64,000 nucleotides of DNA, taken from Terriglobales bacterium. GTDB lineage: Bacteria > Acidobacteriota > Terriglobia > Terriglobales > Acidobacteriaceae. A program made the translations under genes and the position numbers. Below are positions 24,361 through 33,281 of the stretch, in pieces. How positions within the stretch are numbered: position 1 is the first letter of the stretch; the number at the start of each line of letters is the position of its first letter. The notes below the pieces were generated by a model. That model had not been told where the DNA came from and did not search any database. It was given only the letters and a program-made list of their open reading frames with translations. The stretch spans positions 1 through 64,000 of the forward strand of contig DATMPC010000059.1 in NCBI GenBank assembly GCA_035567895.1. The letters run 5' to 3'.

Positions 24361-24394
24361 GCGGGTTTCGCCGAGAAGCCCAAGGAGAAATGTT

Positions 24395-25849
24395 ATGCCG
24401 AACTTTTCATGGCAGGTAGTTACTGGACTGGCGGTGCTGGGAACGATGTTCCTCCTGGCAATGCTGGCAAAGCTCTTCGTCAAGGCCGGACCGAATGAGG
24501 CGCTGATTGTCTACGGTTTCAAAGGAAAGCGCGTGCGGATCGGACATGGGACGGTGGTATTTCCGTTATTCGAAAGCTGCCGCATGTTGTCGCTCGAGCT
24601 GATGTCGTTCGACGTCGCGCCACAGCAGGACCTGTACACCAACCAGGGCGTCGCTGTGTCCGTGGAAGCGGTGGCGCAGATCAAAGTGAAGTCCGACGAG
24701 GTCTCGATCTTCACCGCTGCCGAGCAGTTCCTGAGCAAGACACCGGCGCAGCGTGAAGGCCTGATTCGTCTGGTGATGGAAGGACATCTGCGCGGCATCA
24801 TCGGACAGCTCACGGTGGAACAGATCGTGAAGGAGCCGGAGATGGTTGCCGACCGCATGCGATCGACTTGCTCCGACGATCTGAACAAGATGGGACTCGA
24901 AGTCGTGTCGTTCACGATCAAGGAAGTGAAGGACAAGAACGAGTACATCGCCAATATGGGGCGTCCCGACGTTGCTCGCATAAAGCGCGACGCTGATGTA
25001 GCCGCCGCCGAAGCCGAACGCGATACAGCAATCAAGCGCGCGGAGGCTCTGAGGGAATCGGCGATTGCGAAGGCTAAAGCCGACCAGGAGCGCGTGCTCG
25101 CCGAAACGCTTTCGCAGGCCAAACAGGCCGAGGCGCAGCGCGATCTTGAGGTCAAGAAAGCTACTTACTCGGAGCTGATTAAGAAGCAGCAGGCACAGGC
25201 CGATAAGGCTTATGAGATCCAGGCCAACATTCAGCAGCAGACGGTGATTGCCGAGGCTGTGAAGGTGCAGCAGATCGAGAAAGAGCAACAGATCAAGGTG
25301 CAGGAAGCGGAAATCCTACGCCACGAGAAGGAACTGATCGCAACCGTGCTGAAAGAGGCTGAGATCGAGCGTCAACGCATTCAAACGCTGGCAGAAGCCG
25401 ATCGTCAGCGCCAAATGTTAGAAGCCGAAGGTCGCGCCTCCGCGACGCGCGCGCAAGGTGAGGCTGAAGCCGAGATTATCTTCAAGAAAGGCGAGGCTGA
25501 AGCCAAGGCGATGAACGTGAAGGCCGAAGCCTATCAGGAGTGGAACCAGGCGGCTGTGGTCGATAAGCTGATTACCAGTCTTCCCGAAGTGGTCCGTGCG
25601 ATGGCCGCGCCACTCGCGAACGTCGACAAGATCACGATTGTCTCCACTGGAAACGACGGAGCTGCCGGTGCCAGCAAGATCACCGGCGATATGGCGAAGA
25701 TCGCGGCGCAGGTTCCGGCGTTGTTCGAAGCCTTCTCGGGCATGAACATGAACGAGTTGCTCGGCCGGGTGAAGCAGTTGAAGCCCGACAAGACAGATGG
25801 CGATGCCTCAAAGAAGAAGTCGGCGGGCGCCGGTTCGCAGACACAGTAG
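24395..25849 (+). CDS. Flotillin-like protein (YqiK/FloT type)
   Basis: A 484-residue protein. One N-terminal membrane segment (about 7-28) is followed by an SPFH/band-7 domain, about 40-200 (VKAGPNEALIVYGFKGKRVR; NQGVAVSVEAVAQIKV; GLEVVSFTIKEVKD). A long Glu/Ala/Gln-rich coiled coil at about 205-400 (AEAERDTAIKRAEALRESAI) and a C-terminal flotillin end (EVVRAMAAPLANVDKITIVS) complete it. It scaffolds membrane domains with NfeD. AGGAG eight bases before ATG supports the start. Confidence 0.92.
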   Translation: MPNFSWQVVTGLAVLGTMFLLAMLAKLFVKAGPNEALIVYGFKGKRVRIGHGTVVFPLFESCRMLSLELMSFDVAPQQDLYTNQGVAVSVEAVAQIKVKSDEVSIFTAAEQFLSKTPAQREGLIRLVMEGHLRGIIGQLTVEQIVKEPEMVADRMRSTCSDDLNKMGLEVVSFTIKEVKDKNEYIANMGRPDVARIKRDADVAAAEAERDTAIKRAEALRESAIAKAKADQERVLAETLSQAKQAEAQRDLEVKKATYSELIKKQQAQADKAYEIQANIQQQTVIAEAVKVQQIEKEQQIKVQEAEILRHEKELIATVLKEAEIERQRIQTLAEADRQRQMLEAEGRASATRAQGEAEAEIIFKKGEAEAKAMNVKAEAYQEWNQAAVVDKLITSLPEVVRAMAAPLANVDKITIVSTGNDGAAGASKITGDMAKIAAQVPALFEAFSGMNMNELLGRVKQLKPDKTDGDASKKKSAGAGSQTQ

Positions 25850-25923
25850 TGGTCGCTGGCAGAGACGCCCGCCGCGGTGGACGTCTCTAGCCAGGCTGAA
25901 TGGGTTCTCGAAGGAGAGAGGTC

Positions 25924-26142
25924 ATGAATACATGGAAGGGTGCATTCGTCGCGGTGCTGCTGAGCGGGGTGGTCTTCGGCATTCTCAACGGACACCTCGC
26001 TGTGTGGACCGCCGTGGGAGCGGCGCTCGGCGCCGTGCTGGCAGGGCGCGAAAGAAATCGGGCTACCTGTGCATCGAGTGATTGTGCGCCTGACGCCAAA
26101 TCGCTGAAGACGCAAACCACGCAAATGCAGGGGAATGGGTGA
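25924..26142 (+). CDS. Small membrane protein within the flotillin-PspA operon
   Basis: A 72-residue protein from ATG 25924, with GGAGAG 8-13 bases upstream. Two short hydrophobic segments, AFVAVLLSGVVFGILNG and WTAVGAALGAVLAGR, are followed by a polar tail with two Cys. It belongs to no recognised family. It is transcribed between flotillin and PspA and is a candidate new component of this module, perhaps a membrane adaptor for PspA. Confidence 0.65.
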   Translation: MNTWKGAFVAVLLSGVVFGILNGHLAVWTAVGAALGAVLAGRERNRATCASSDCAPDAKSLKTQTTQMQGNG

Positions 26143-26163
26143 GGAATGGAAAGGAGTTGAGTC

Positions 26164-26826
26164 ATGGCATTACTGGAAAGAGTTTCGACGTTAATCCGGG
26201 CCAACATCAATGACCTGGTCGATAAGGCAGAAGATCCCGAGAAGATGATCAAGCAGGTCATCCTCGACATGCAGAACCAGCTTCTTCAGGTGAAGACGCA
26301 AGTGGCGATTGCGATCGCCGATCAGCATCTGCTCGAGAAGAAGCAGAAAGAAAACCTCGAGAAAGCGGCCGAGTGGACGCGCAAGGCGGAGCTCGCTGTT
26401 TCGAAGAAGCAAGACGATCTCGCGCGGGCCGCTATCGAGCGCTCGCTAAGCACGAAGCAAACTGCGCAGAACTTCGAGCAGCAGGTTGCCGATCAGAAGA
26501 TCGAGGTCGAGAATCTGAAGACCGCTTTTCGCAAGCTCGAACAAAAGCTCGAAGAAGCGCAATCGAAGTGCGACGTGCTAGTTGCCCAGGCTCGCCGGTC
26601 TCGCGTGGTCGGGAAGGCTCGCACCGCGCAGTCCGCTGCTGGCAATGGCAAGCATGTTGAGACGTTCGACCGCATGAAACAGAAGGTCGAGCGCGGCGAG
26701 GCCATCAACCACGCGCATCAGGAGCTGACCGGCGAGTCGATCGAGGATCGTTTCGCGACGCTGGAACGCGAGGACGAAATCGAGCGCCTGCTGACCGAGA
26801 TCAAGAACAAGAGCGCGTCAGCGTAA
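26164..26826 (+). CDS. pspA: PspA/IM30 (Vipp1) family membrane-maintenance protein
   Basis: A 220-residue ESCRT-III-like protein. Helix 0/1 is MALLERVSTLIRANINDLVD, followed by KAEDPEKMIKQVILDMQNQL, the diagnostic PspA opening. A long coiled-coil hairpin comes next (QHLLEKKQKENLEKAAEWTR ... VENLKTAFRKLEQKLEEAQS). The C-terminal helices (EREDEIERLLTEIKNK) are complete. PspA assembles on stressed membranes and limits proton leak. The gene ends the XRE-NfeD-flotillin operon, and GGAG lies eight bases before ATG. Confidence 0.92.
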   Translation: MALLERVSTLIRANINDLVDKAEDPEKMIKQVILDMQNQLLQVKTQVAIAIADQHLLEKKQKENLEKAAEWTRKAELAVSKKQDDLARAAIERSLSTKQTAQNFEQQVADQKIEVENLKTAFRKLEQKLEEAQSKCDVLVAQARRSRVVGKARTAQSAAGNGKHVETFDRMKQKVERGEAINHAHQELTGESIEDRFATLEREDEIERLLTEIKNKSASA

Positions 26827-26828
26827 AG

Positions 26829-26970
26829 CGGCTGTCGGCACTCGGCTCTCGGCGTTCGGCCAGCAAACTATTTTAAGTAGCACCGAGCTCGCCCGGCAAT
26901 CGAAGACATGGGAATCTAGTCTTGGTGCTCAAGGCTGGTTGCTGGCCGAACGCCGACAGCCGAGTGCCGC
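26829..26970. repeat. Inverted-repeat element, GGCTGTCGGCACTCGGC type (family 4)
   Basis: The left end GGCTGTCGGCACTCGGCTCT and GTTCGGCCAGCAA are mirrored by TTGCTGGCCGAAC and GCCGACAGCCGAGTGCC at the right end. It follows pspA directly and may act as its terminator. Confidence 0.65.
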
Positions 26971-27025
26971 GGCCCACCGCGCCTGCGCTCTCGCCTTATC
27001 CACTCATTTGTGCGATTCTTTTTCC

Positions 27026-27295
27026 GTGAAGAACCAAAGCCAACGCGATCTTGAAAAACACTGGGCCGAGCAATCAAAGAAGCAGACGCCCGCCGAACGC
27101 CTTCAGATGAAGGCGGAAAAGCTGCGCAAACAAATCGAGCGCGACAAAGCCTTGCTCGAGCGACGCCAGAAGCTGGACGCCGGATCCGCACTTCAACCCA
27201 CGGGACAGGCCGCATCTGCAGCTCCTGCGCAGAATGAAGGCAAAGCCGGCAATTCCAAGTCGGCTGGATCAGCGCGGCGCAAACCTACGAAATGA
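27026..27295 (+). CDS. Small coiled-coil protein coupled to the CAP gene
   Basis: About 90 residues if GTG 27026 is the start: (M)KNQSQRDLEKHWAEQSKKQT, then AERLQMKAEKLRKQIERDKA and a Pro/Ala/Gly/Lys-rich tail. No family is recognised. Its TGA overlaps the ATG of the CAP gene (ATGA), which supports it being translated. The start is weak because no ribosome site is clear; the frame is open to 26939. Confidence 0.5.
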   Translation: MKNQSQRDLEKHWAEQSKKQTPAERLQMKAEKLRKQIERDKALLERRQKLDAGSALQPTGQAASAAPAQNEGKAGNSKSAGSARRKPTK

Positions 27296-28098
27296 TTCGA
27301 GTATCGTGCGTTGTATTGCTGCTCTCTATTTTTTTTTCGCTGCGGCTGCTCGGTCAAGAGATCACCAGCACCACGCAGATGGAGCAGCAAATCCTGGAAT
27401 GGACGAACCAGGAGCGCGCAAAAGTAAATGCTCCGCCGCTCAAGTGGAACAACAGATTGGCTCTGGCTGCTCGCCTGCATTCCGATGAGATGGCGGGTCG
27501 CAAGGAACTGAGCCACCAGTTGAAGGGCGAACCGCCCTTTACCCAGCGGCTATCGGAGCGTGGCGCGAAGTTCAGCGGCGCGGCTGAGAACGTAGGATAC
27601 GCCGACAGTGCCGAGGAGTTGCAGAGCGGATGGATGCGCTCGCCCGGGCATCGCGCCAACCTGCTGAATCCTGTCTACAACGAAATGGGTGTGGGAATCG
27701 TGCGCTCCGGCAACCGACTATGGGCAACCACGGACTTTGCCACCGGGCTCCAAAATCTCTCGCCGGAGGACTTCGAACAAGCGGTTGAACAACAGCTCGC
27801 GTCCCGCAGAAGTAACCGTCGGCTGGCAGTGCTGAAGGCAACGCATTCTTCTCAGTTACGCCGCGTGGCCTGCTCAGGAGATAGTTCTGCGAGCGCGGCC
27901 TTCGCTGCCTTGCCGCATCCGGGCGCTCAGGCGTCCGCGTTTAACTTCACCACTCCAAGTCCTACCGATCTTCCTTCCAATCTCATGAACAAGGTGCTCG
28001 AACTTCCCTCGGGCAACTATTCCATCGGAGCCTGCGCCACCAAGGCCGGAAATGATGGCATGAGCACCTATCGTGTAGTGGTGATTCTGTATCGCTGA
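27292..28098 (+). CDS. Exported CAP-domain (SCP/PR1-like) protein
   Basis: A 268-residue protein. A signal peptide (RVSCVVLLLSIFFSLRLLGQ) is followed by a CAP domain at about 30-160: MEQQILEWTNQERAKVNAPP, LALAARLHSDEMAGRKELSH, AENVGYADSAEELQSGWMRS and PGHRANLLNPVYNEMGVGI. The conserved His and Glu residues of the CAP cavity are visible. The C-terminal 100 residues are not recognised and include three Cys. CAP proteins bind lipids or act on cell walls; the substrate is unknown. Confidence 0.85.
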   Translation: MIRVSCVVLLLSIFFSLRLLGQEITSTTQMEQQILEWTNQERAKVNAPPLKWNNRLALAARLHSDEMAGRKELSHQLKGEPPFTQRLSERGAKFSGAAENVGYADSAEELQSGWMRSPGHRANLLNPVYNEMGVGIVRSGNRLWATTDFATGLQNLSPEDFEQAVEQQLASRRSNRRLAVLKATHSSQLRRVACSGDSSASAAFAALPHPGAQASAFNFTTPSPTDLPSNLMNKVLELPSGNYSIGACATKAGNDGMSTYRVVVILYR

Positions 28099-28175
28099 GG
28101 CCCCCTGGCCAGTTTTCCTGAACACCACTCTTCCAGTTTTCTACAGACTAATAATGCGATGTTCCCTTTTAGAAC

Positions 28176-28350
28176 CGTCATCCCTCGCGCCGCATGTGGT
28201 CCGCCTGCGCTTCGAGAACTCGTTGTTGCAGCGCGGGGGGAACTGCTGTTCTTGGCATCCACGGCGTGGCAGACGAACAGCAGATCCCCAACTCCGCGGT
28301 TCAACTCACTCACAGGACAAAGGGCTTCGCTGCGGAGTGAGGGATGACAG
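28176..28350. repeat. CTGTCATCC inverted-repeat element, copy B
   Basis: It begins CCGTCATCCCTCGCGCCGC, has GGGGGGAACTGCTGTTCTTG and CAGCAGATCCCC inside, and ends GTGAGGGATGACAG. Confidence 0.75.
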
Positions 28351-28412
28351 TCCTAATAGTAACGATGACACTATAGAAGGATGACAGTACAAAGCACTTA
28401 GTTAGAAGATGT

Positions 28413-29243
28413 CTACGCAAGCACCGCAACTAGCGATAATGCCTGCATCGCGAGAGAGCGATCGCCTCTAACGTCAACCTCGCGTGCCGCGGTTTGCACG
28501 TCAACAGCCTTAGTGAATACGCGCCAGGCCAGCTCCTGATCCATCTTCAGCGTCGCCTCCGCAGACGGCGCGTGTTGTTCCAAGATCCAGGCGGAATCCG
28601 TCCTCTCCACGAACCATGAGCCTCCAGCCTCACCAGTGATTTGAATCTCGACAACCGTTCCTTCGCGAGCCTTCACTGAGCGGAACGCATGTGGCATGCC
28701 GCGCATGAACGTATCGAGCACTGGGAAGTAAAGTTCACGGCTGCTGATTCCTGGTCGATCAACCGCGACCCGAATCTGCTGCTGATGGTGCCACCGTTCC
28801 GTGTACTCGCGTGCAATGTCGAACCAGTTCGCAGAAGTCTCTTCTCCCGCCCATGTGACTCCCCAGAGCGCAGGTGCATCGGGATCAAGTCCGCGGAAGA
28901 GATCGTGTACTTCCTTCGACGTGATCTCCATAAAGTCAATCAAGACTCGCGAGCTAAGCCGACGCGCGGCCTGCACCCAATCGGTATTGTTGCGGTTGAT
29001 GAATCCCACGAAAGCCTCGTAGCCTTCTCGCGGCGGAGGCGCAAGGCCGAAGAAGCCATCTCGTTGGATTGAGAGCCGTTTTAGATTGCCGTCGAGCAGG
29101 TGAGAGGCGACGTCTTTGACCGTCCACTGCTTTGCCAAAGTGGGACGCGACCAGTCGTCATGTCGCAGGCACCTGAGCACTTCGATGAGCATGCCTTCGA
29201 GCACGGGGAACAGGTCGACGGTGAGGATGGGCTGAAGGGGCAT
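28413..29243 (-). CDS. Maleylpyruvate isomerase N-terminal-like (MDMPI/DinB-fold) protein
   Basis: About 276 residues from ATG 29243. The frame extends to 29474, but that part is encoded by an inverted-repeat element. The N-terminal MDMPI domain has TLAKQWTVKDVASHLLDGNL and a later EYTERWHHQQQIR, giving the His/Glu/His metal pattern of mycothiol- or bacillithiol-linked DinB proteins. The C-terminal part (GEAGGSWFVERTDSAWILEQ, MDQELAWRVFTKAV) resembles the SCP2-like C-terminal domain of MDMPI. ATG 29279 is an alternative start. Substrate unknown. Confidence 0.75.
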   Translation of the reverse strand: MPLQPILTVDLFPVLEGMLIEVLRCLRHDDWSRPTLAKQWTVKDVASHLLDGNLKRLSIQRDGFFGLAPPPREGYEAFVGFINRNNTDWVQAARRLSSRVLIDFMEITSKEVHDLFRGLDPDAPALWGVTWAGEETSANWFDIAREYTERWHHQQQIRVAVDRPGISSRELYFPVLDTFMRGMPHAFRSVKAREGTVVEIQITGEAGGSWFVERTDSAWILEQHAPSAEATLKMDQELAWRVFTKAVDVQTAAREVDVRGDRSLAMQALSLVAVLA

Positions 29244-29272
29244 GATTTGGCCGATGCGTTCGTGACTAAATA

Positions 29273-29442
29273 CTGTCATCCTGAGTCCGCCGCGGCGGAC
29301 GAAGGATCTCCCGCGATGTCTCAGACGTAAATGCTGCTTCGAGGCTTTACACGAGGATTCTGGCCGAAGAGCCGGGCCGGAGCAAGTAAGTCCAAAAAAT
29401 TCCGGGAGAACCTTCGGCCAAAAGAGGGCCTCAGGATGACAG
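29273..29442. repeat. CTGTCATCC inverted-repeat element, copy C
   Basis: The left end is CTGTCATCCTGAGTCCGCCG with GAAGGATCTCCCGCGATG. The right end is CTTCGGCCAAAAGAGGGCC and CAGGATGACAG. It overlaps the 5' side of the MDMPI-like gene. Confidence 0.8.
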
Positions 29443-29516
29443 TGTAAGAGAGCGTCGCCGCGAGCAAAGCGCAAAAAGAGGGCTGCCGCAGCAGCCCCTC
29501 ACGACTTCGTACTGGA

Positions 29517-32500
29517 TCAGAAAGTGAACTTCACCGACAACTGAACTTGCAGCGGATCGCCTACGCCTTCGCGCAGAAACCCGTCGAAGTTAAAGAGTGC
29601 CGGACTCACTAGCGGATTGATGTTGTTCTTGTTGTTGAAGCTGTTAAACATCTCAATTTGAGGAATCAATGCGTAACGATCCCCAAAATGGAACGGACGA
29701 GCTCCACGCCAATCGAAGCTGAAGTAGCCGTTGTCCTTGCGCAGGTGATTGCGCCCGCAGTCGATTCCGTTCACCACGCGAGTCCTCGAATTGTTAGAAC
29801 TGCATGGCGCTCCAGTGCCAGTGCCTAAAGGGTTGTCAGTGATCGGCTGAGCCGTATGTGCCTGCATACGCGGACTAAATTCAATTCCGTATGGCAGCTT
29901 CATGTAGCCGAACAGATTGAATCTGTGTCGCTCGTCACGATCCGAGAACGCATAGTCTCTGCGGAAATCGAAGCGATTGAAATAACGGAAGGTGAAGGGA
30001 TCGCGTTCGTTGGAGTCATCGTCTACGTCTTCCGAAAGCACGTAGTTGAATTCCAGCTGATAGTTCTGGCTGAACCTCTTCCTGGCTCCGACTGTGAGGC
30101 CTCGATAGAGCGAATGGGCACTGCTCTGCGTATCCGTAATCGTACCGAGGTTGGTGAACGGTCCGGGTGCGTAACTCACGGTGTCGACGTTGTCGGTCGG
30201 CTGAATGGGAAGAGCCGCGCCAGTGTTTGGATTCACGAAGCGCGTCAGATAGACACCCTGGGAGTAAGTGAGATCGAGGTATCCTGCCCAATTGGCTGCC
30301 AACTCCTGCTGATACCCAAAGTTCGCAGTGTAGGTTCGAGGATTGTTGTAGTTGCGGTTAAACACCGTAACGCCGGGCTGGAATGGGAACCCTCCACCAG
30401 ACGGAGTGAACGGAATCACGTTCGGCCACTGCGGCTTCGGACCGTTCGGGCTGATGAAGACCTGCGTGTAGGCTGCTGGAACGCCGGGGCAAGTGCCGTT
30501 TGTTGGAGCCGGCGTCAGCGGACAAGTGGCCACGTTACCTGCAAACAATGTTTGCTGTTGAACTCCGTTAGTTGTAATCGCTCCTACTTGAGTGAGCATG
30601 TTCAATTGTGCGTTGTAGATGCCCCAACTGGCTCGCACAACCGACTTTTGGTTGTTCCTAATGTCCCAGGAAACGCCGATTCGCGGCTGAAACATCTTGG
30701 TGGCGTTCGGGATCTTGCCGTCCGAAGGAAATCTTGGATCGCTCAGATTTGTGCCGTACGCGGTCTTTGATGGCGGTATCACCGGATCCGGAAATGTTTG
30801 AGATTCCCAGCGCAAACCGTAATTGAAGGTGATGTTCGGACGGAATTGCCATTTGTCTTGCAGGAAGAAGGCGTAATTGTTGTTGCTGATGTCGGAAGCT
30901 CCGGGAGTAACGTTCGTTAAACCAGTGCCGGCGCCCTGAAGATAGAGAAGCAGCGGGCTCGCGGTGGCAGTGAATCCATCGGGACACTTCTCGCCCTGAT
31001 TCACGAAGCTTCCGTTGGCGCACTCCGCTGTGTTCGGACCAAAGCCGTGGCTGGTGGCAGTCGCCGGCGTGGCGAAGTGCATGAAGCCAACGACTGAGTC
31101 GAAGATGTAACGGCCCTGGAAGAATCCGCGGAAGACCTGCGCGTTGTTGCTGTGTAGGAACTCTCCACCAAACTTGATCGTGTGATTACCGGAAACGATC
31201 GAGAAGTTGTCGCGCACCTGAATACGCTTGAAAACTTCATCGATATTGGGTCCCAGGAAGAACGGATGCCCAAAACGGAAGGATGGAGCGAATCCCATCG
31301 CGGTGTCTGCCGGTACGTTTGATGTAACCGCCGATCGTGGACGATCCTCTCGCGAAAAGCTGAAATGACCTTCGTTTACTTTCTTGCTCGATACGCTGGT
31401 GAAGAGATTGAAGTTGACCGAGTTAATTTTGGAAGGACCCTCGATTCCATTGGCCGAGGTCCCGTACGTAGGCACGTCGAAGGTCTGATTGGGATTATTG
31501 GAGCGATCGAAGTTGTAGGACGCGCTCAGGTTGTTGGCAGTGTTGACGGTCCAGTCATATTTGCCGAGGAGCGCGGTATTGTGAATCTCATGCTGGACCG
31601 GAAGCCCCTCGTTCTGATTAACGCTGTTCTTGAAGAAGTTGAGCAGAGCCAGGCGCTGGCACTCGGAATTGCCTCCGATCAGCGCGTCATTCGTTCCAAC
31701 CACGGGCGTACCTACAGAACAAGTGCCAAGCGGCGAGCTTAGGTTTGGCCGATTGAGATTTTCGAGAATCTGCTCGACCGCTCCGAAGAAGAACATCTTT
31801 TGCTTGATGATCGGACCGCCCACTGTTCCGCCAAACTGCTCGCGATGGAAGTCCTGGAGGGGCTTGCCGTCGGACGTGTCGGCGCTGAGCGCTTCCAGGC
31901 GTTGGAAGTGAAAGGCGCTGCCGTGGAACTGATCGGTACCTGATTTAGTGATCACGTTCACCACTCCGCCGGCGGTGCGTCCGAACTCAGCGGTGGCTCC
32001 GGTAGCTACTACCTGAAACTCTTTTACGGCGTCGAGAGTTATGTCGATGGCCGCCCGCTGTCCTCCGACTTGCTCGCCGAAGAAGCCGTTGTTGTAGTCG
32101 CCGCCGTCAAGGCTGATGTTGTTGTAGATTCCGCGTTGGCCGGCAAAGGTGATCTCGTCGCCATCAGGCCCCTGCACGATGCTTACTCCGGGAGTGAGCG
32201 TAAGCAGGTCTTCAAACTTTCTTCCCAGAATGGGAGTTTGCGCAATGGTGATGTTGTTCAGCGTGCTGCTTGATTCGGTCGCCGTCGTGTCGATGACCGT
32301 AGTGGCATTGACGGTGACCGTCTCGCCGGCGGAGGACACCTTCATCGTGAAGTTTAGAATCCTTGCCTGGCCGACAGTTAAATCGACGCCTTGAGTGACG
32401 ACGGTCGAAAATCCTTCTTTCTTGGCGATGAGTTCGTATCGTCCCGGCGCTAGCGCGAGGAACGAGAACCTGCCACTCTCGTCGCTGGTTGTCGCTTGCC

Positions 32501-32675
32501 TTATTTGAGTATCAAGATTGTGGGCCTCAACCGAAGCCCCCGGTATTACCGCTCCGGACGGGTCAAGTACCGTGCCTTGGATGACGCCGCTTGTGATCTG
32601 GGTTTGAGAAAACGCAACGCTTGTCATCAGGAAAATGGCAAGCACGAACAGAGAGATACGACGCAGGGAGATCAT
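29517..32675 (-). CDS. TonB-dependent receptor, Oar-like, with carboxypeptidase-regulatory domain
   Basis: A 1052-residue outer-membrane protein. A signal peptide (ISLFVLAIFLMTSVAFSQ) is followed by a carboxypeptidase-D regulatory beta-sandwich at about 30-115 (GTVLDPSGAVIPGASVEAHN; GRYELIAKKEGF). The plug domain lies at about 130-240 (PILGRKFEDLLTLTPGVSIV; FGRTAGGVVNVITKSGT), and a long beta-barrel ends in QLSVKFTF with terminal Phe. Such receptors are expanded in Acidobacteriota and probably import glycans or peptides. It is monocistronic, so the substrate cannot be read from neighbours. Confidence 0.92.
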   Translation of the reverse strand: MISLRRISLFVLAIFLMTSVAFSQTQITSGVIQGTVLDPSGAVIPGASVEAHNLDTQIRQATTSDESGRFSFLALAPGRYELIAKKEGFSTVVTQGVDLTVGQARILNFTMKVSSAGETVTVNATTVIDTTATESSSTLNNITIAQTPILGRKFEDLLTLTPGVSIVQGPDGDEITFAGQRGIYNNISLDGGDYNNGFFGEQVGGQRAAIDITLDAVKEFQVVATGATAEFGRTAGGVVNVITKSGTDQFHGSAFHFQRLEALSADTSDGKPLQDFHREQFGGTVGGPIIKQKMFFFGAVEQILENLNRPNLSSPLGTCSVGTPVVGTNDALIGGNSECQRLALLNFFKNSVNQNEGLPVQHEIHNTALLGKYDWTVNTANNLSASYNFDRSNNPNQTFDVPTYGTSANGIEGPSKINSVNFNLFTSVSSKKVNEGHFSFSREDRPRSAVTSNVPADTAMGFAPSFRFGHPFFLGPNIDEVFKRIQVRDNFSIVSGNHTIKFGGEFLHSNNAQVFRGFFQGRYIFDSVVGFMHFATPATATSHGFGPNTAECANGSFVNQGEKCPDGFTATASPLLLYLQGAGTGLTNVTPGASDISNNNYAFFLQDKWQFRPNITFNYGLRWESQTFPDPVIPPSKTAYGTNLSDPRFPSDGKIPNATKMFQPRIGVSWDIRNNQKSVVRASWGIYNAQLNMLTQVGAITTNGVQQQTLFAGNVATCPLTPAPTNGTCPGVPAAYTQVFISPNGPKPQWPNVIPFTPSGGGFPFQPGVTVFNRNYNNPRTYTANFGYQQELAANWAGYLDLTYSQGVYLTRFVNPNTGAALPIQPTDNVDTVSYAPGPFTNLGTITDTQSSAHSLYRGLTVGARKRFSQNYQLEFNYVLSEDVDDDSNERDPFTFRYFNRFDFRRDYAFSDRDERHRFNLFGYMKLPYGIEFSPRMQAHTAQPITDNPLGTGTGAPCSSNNSRTRVVNGIDCGRNHLRKDNGYFSFDWRGARPFHFGDRYALIPQIEMFNSFNNKNNINPLVSPALFNFDGFLREGVGDPLQVQLSVKFTF

Positions 32676-32978
32676 TCGGGGCTCCTCATCACATTTCCGG
32701 CCACACGCGACCGGGAACTTCGTTCAGCTTCTTGGGAAGTCGCAGAATGTTAATCCAAAATTCACGTACTTGCACTATTCAAAATTCGAATTTCTGAGTG
32801 GCTGCGAACATTTGAGTGGAAAACCTGAGAGGGAGGCCCTGACGATAAAAAGCCTTCGCGGTTAGCAAGCCATGAACAAAAATATAGTGATCCCGCAATG
32901 GAACCCTGCGACATTTTTCCGCGTATTCACTAACGACAGCACACAAATGCCGTCTATAGATACGAGAGGAGAAATACA
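32676..32978. other. Intergenic region with promoters
   Basis: No gene is seen. A weak promoter for the 38-residue peptide may be ACGACA (32933-32938) with TATAGA (32955-32960), 16 bases apart. Confidence 0.35.
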
Positions 32979-33095
32979 ATGTTCGACGCAAAGTACAACT
33001 CACTGTTCGACAACGCGTGGTTCCGCATCGCTGTGAACTGTGCCGTGTTTGCGGTATGGGCTGGCGTAGCGTTTGGATCGTTGGCAGCCAAGTAG
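32979..33095 (+). CDS. 38-residue single-span membrane peptide
   Basis: ATG 32979 follows an AGGAG ribosome site by seven bases. The peptide starts MFDAKYNSLFDNAWFRIAVN and ends with the span CAVFAVWAGVAFGSLAAK. An amphipathic N-terminus plus one membrane segment is typical of small regulatory membrane proteins that bind a larger partner. No family is recognised. Ribosome site, codon use and a clean membrane profile support a real gene despite its size. Confidence 0.55.
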   Translation: MFDAKYNSLFDNAWFRIAVNCAVFAVWAGVAFGSLAAK

Positions 33096-33281
33096 TGTTT
33101 GTACGGGGTTATTGGATTACTAACTATTAGGGCCCGTAGTACAAATACTCCGCATTCATAACCGGTCCTGATCGCTTGCGACGGGATCAGGGGCGGCTAA
33201 CCGGCCGCCAAGTTTAGACGCCCTTTTGGGGTGACGAATAGTCAGGCGAAGGCAGGGCGTCTCCGCTGAAGTAATGGCGAA
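33096..33281. other. Intergenic region with stem-loops
   Basis: CCTGATC/GATCAGG, GGCGG/CCGCC and GACGCCC/GGGCGTC inverted repeats lie between the small peptide gene and ispG. They may terminate both units. No T-run follows. Confidence 0.35.

Noticed and set aside
29244-29474. N-terminal extension of the MDMPI-like protein
   Set aside because: The extra 77 codons run through a CTGTCATCC repeat element and read as repeat translation, not as protein.
29856-30770. 304-codon open frame on the plus strand
   Set aside because: A shadow of the TonB-dependent receptor; the receptor frame is clearly the coding one.
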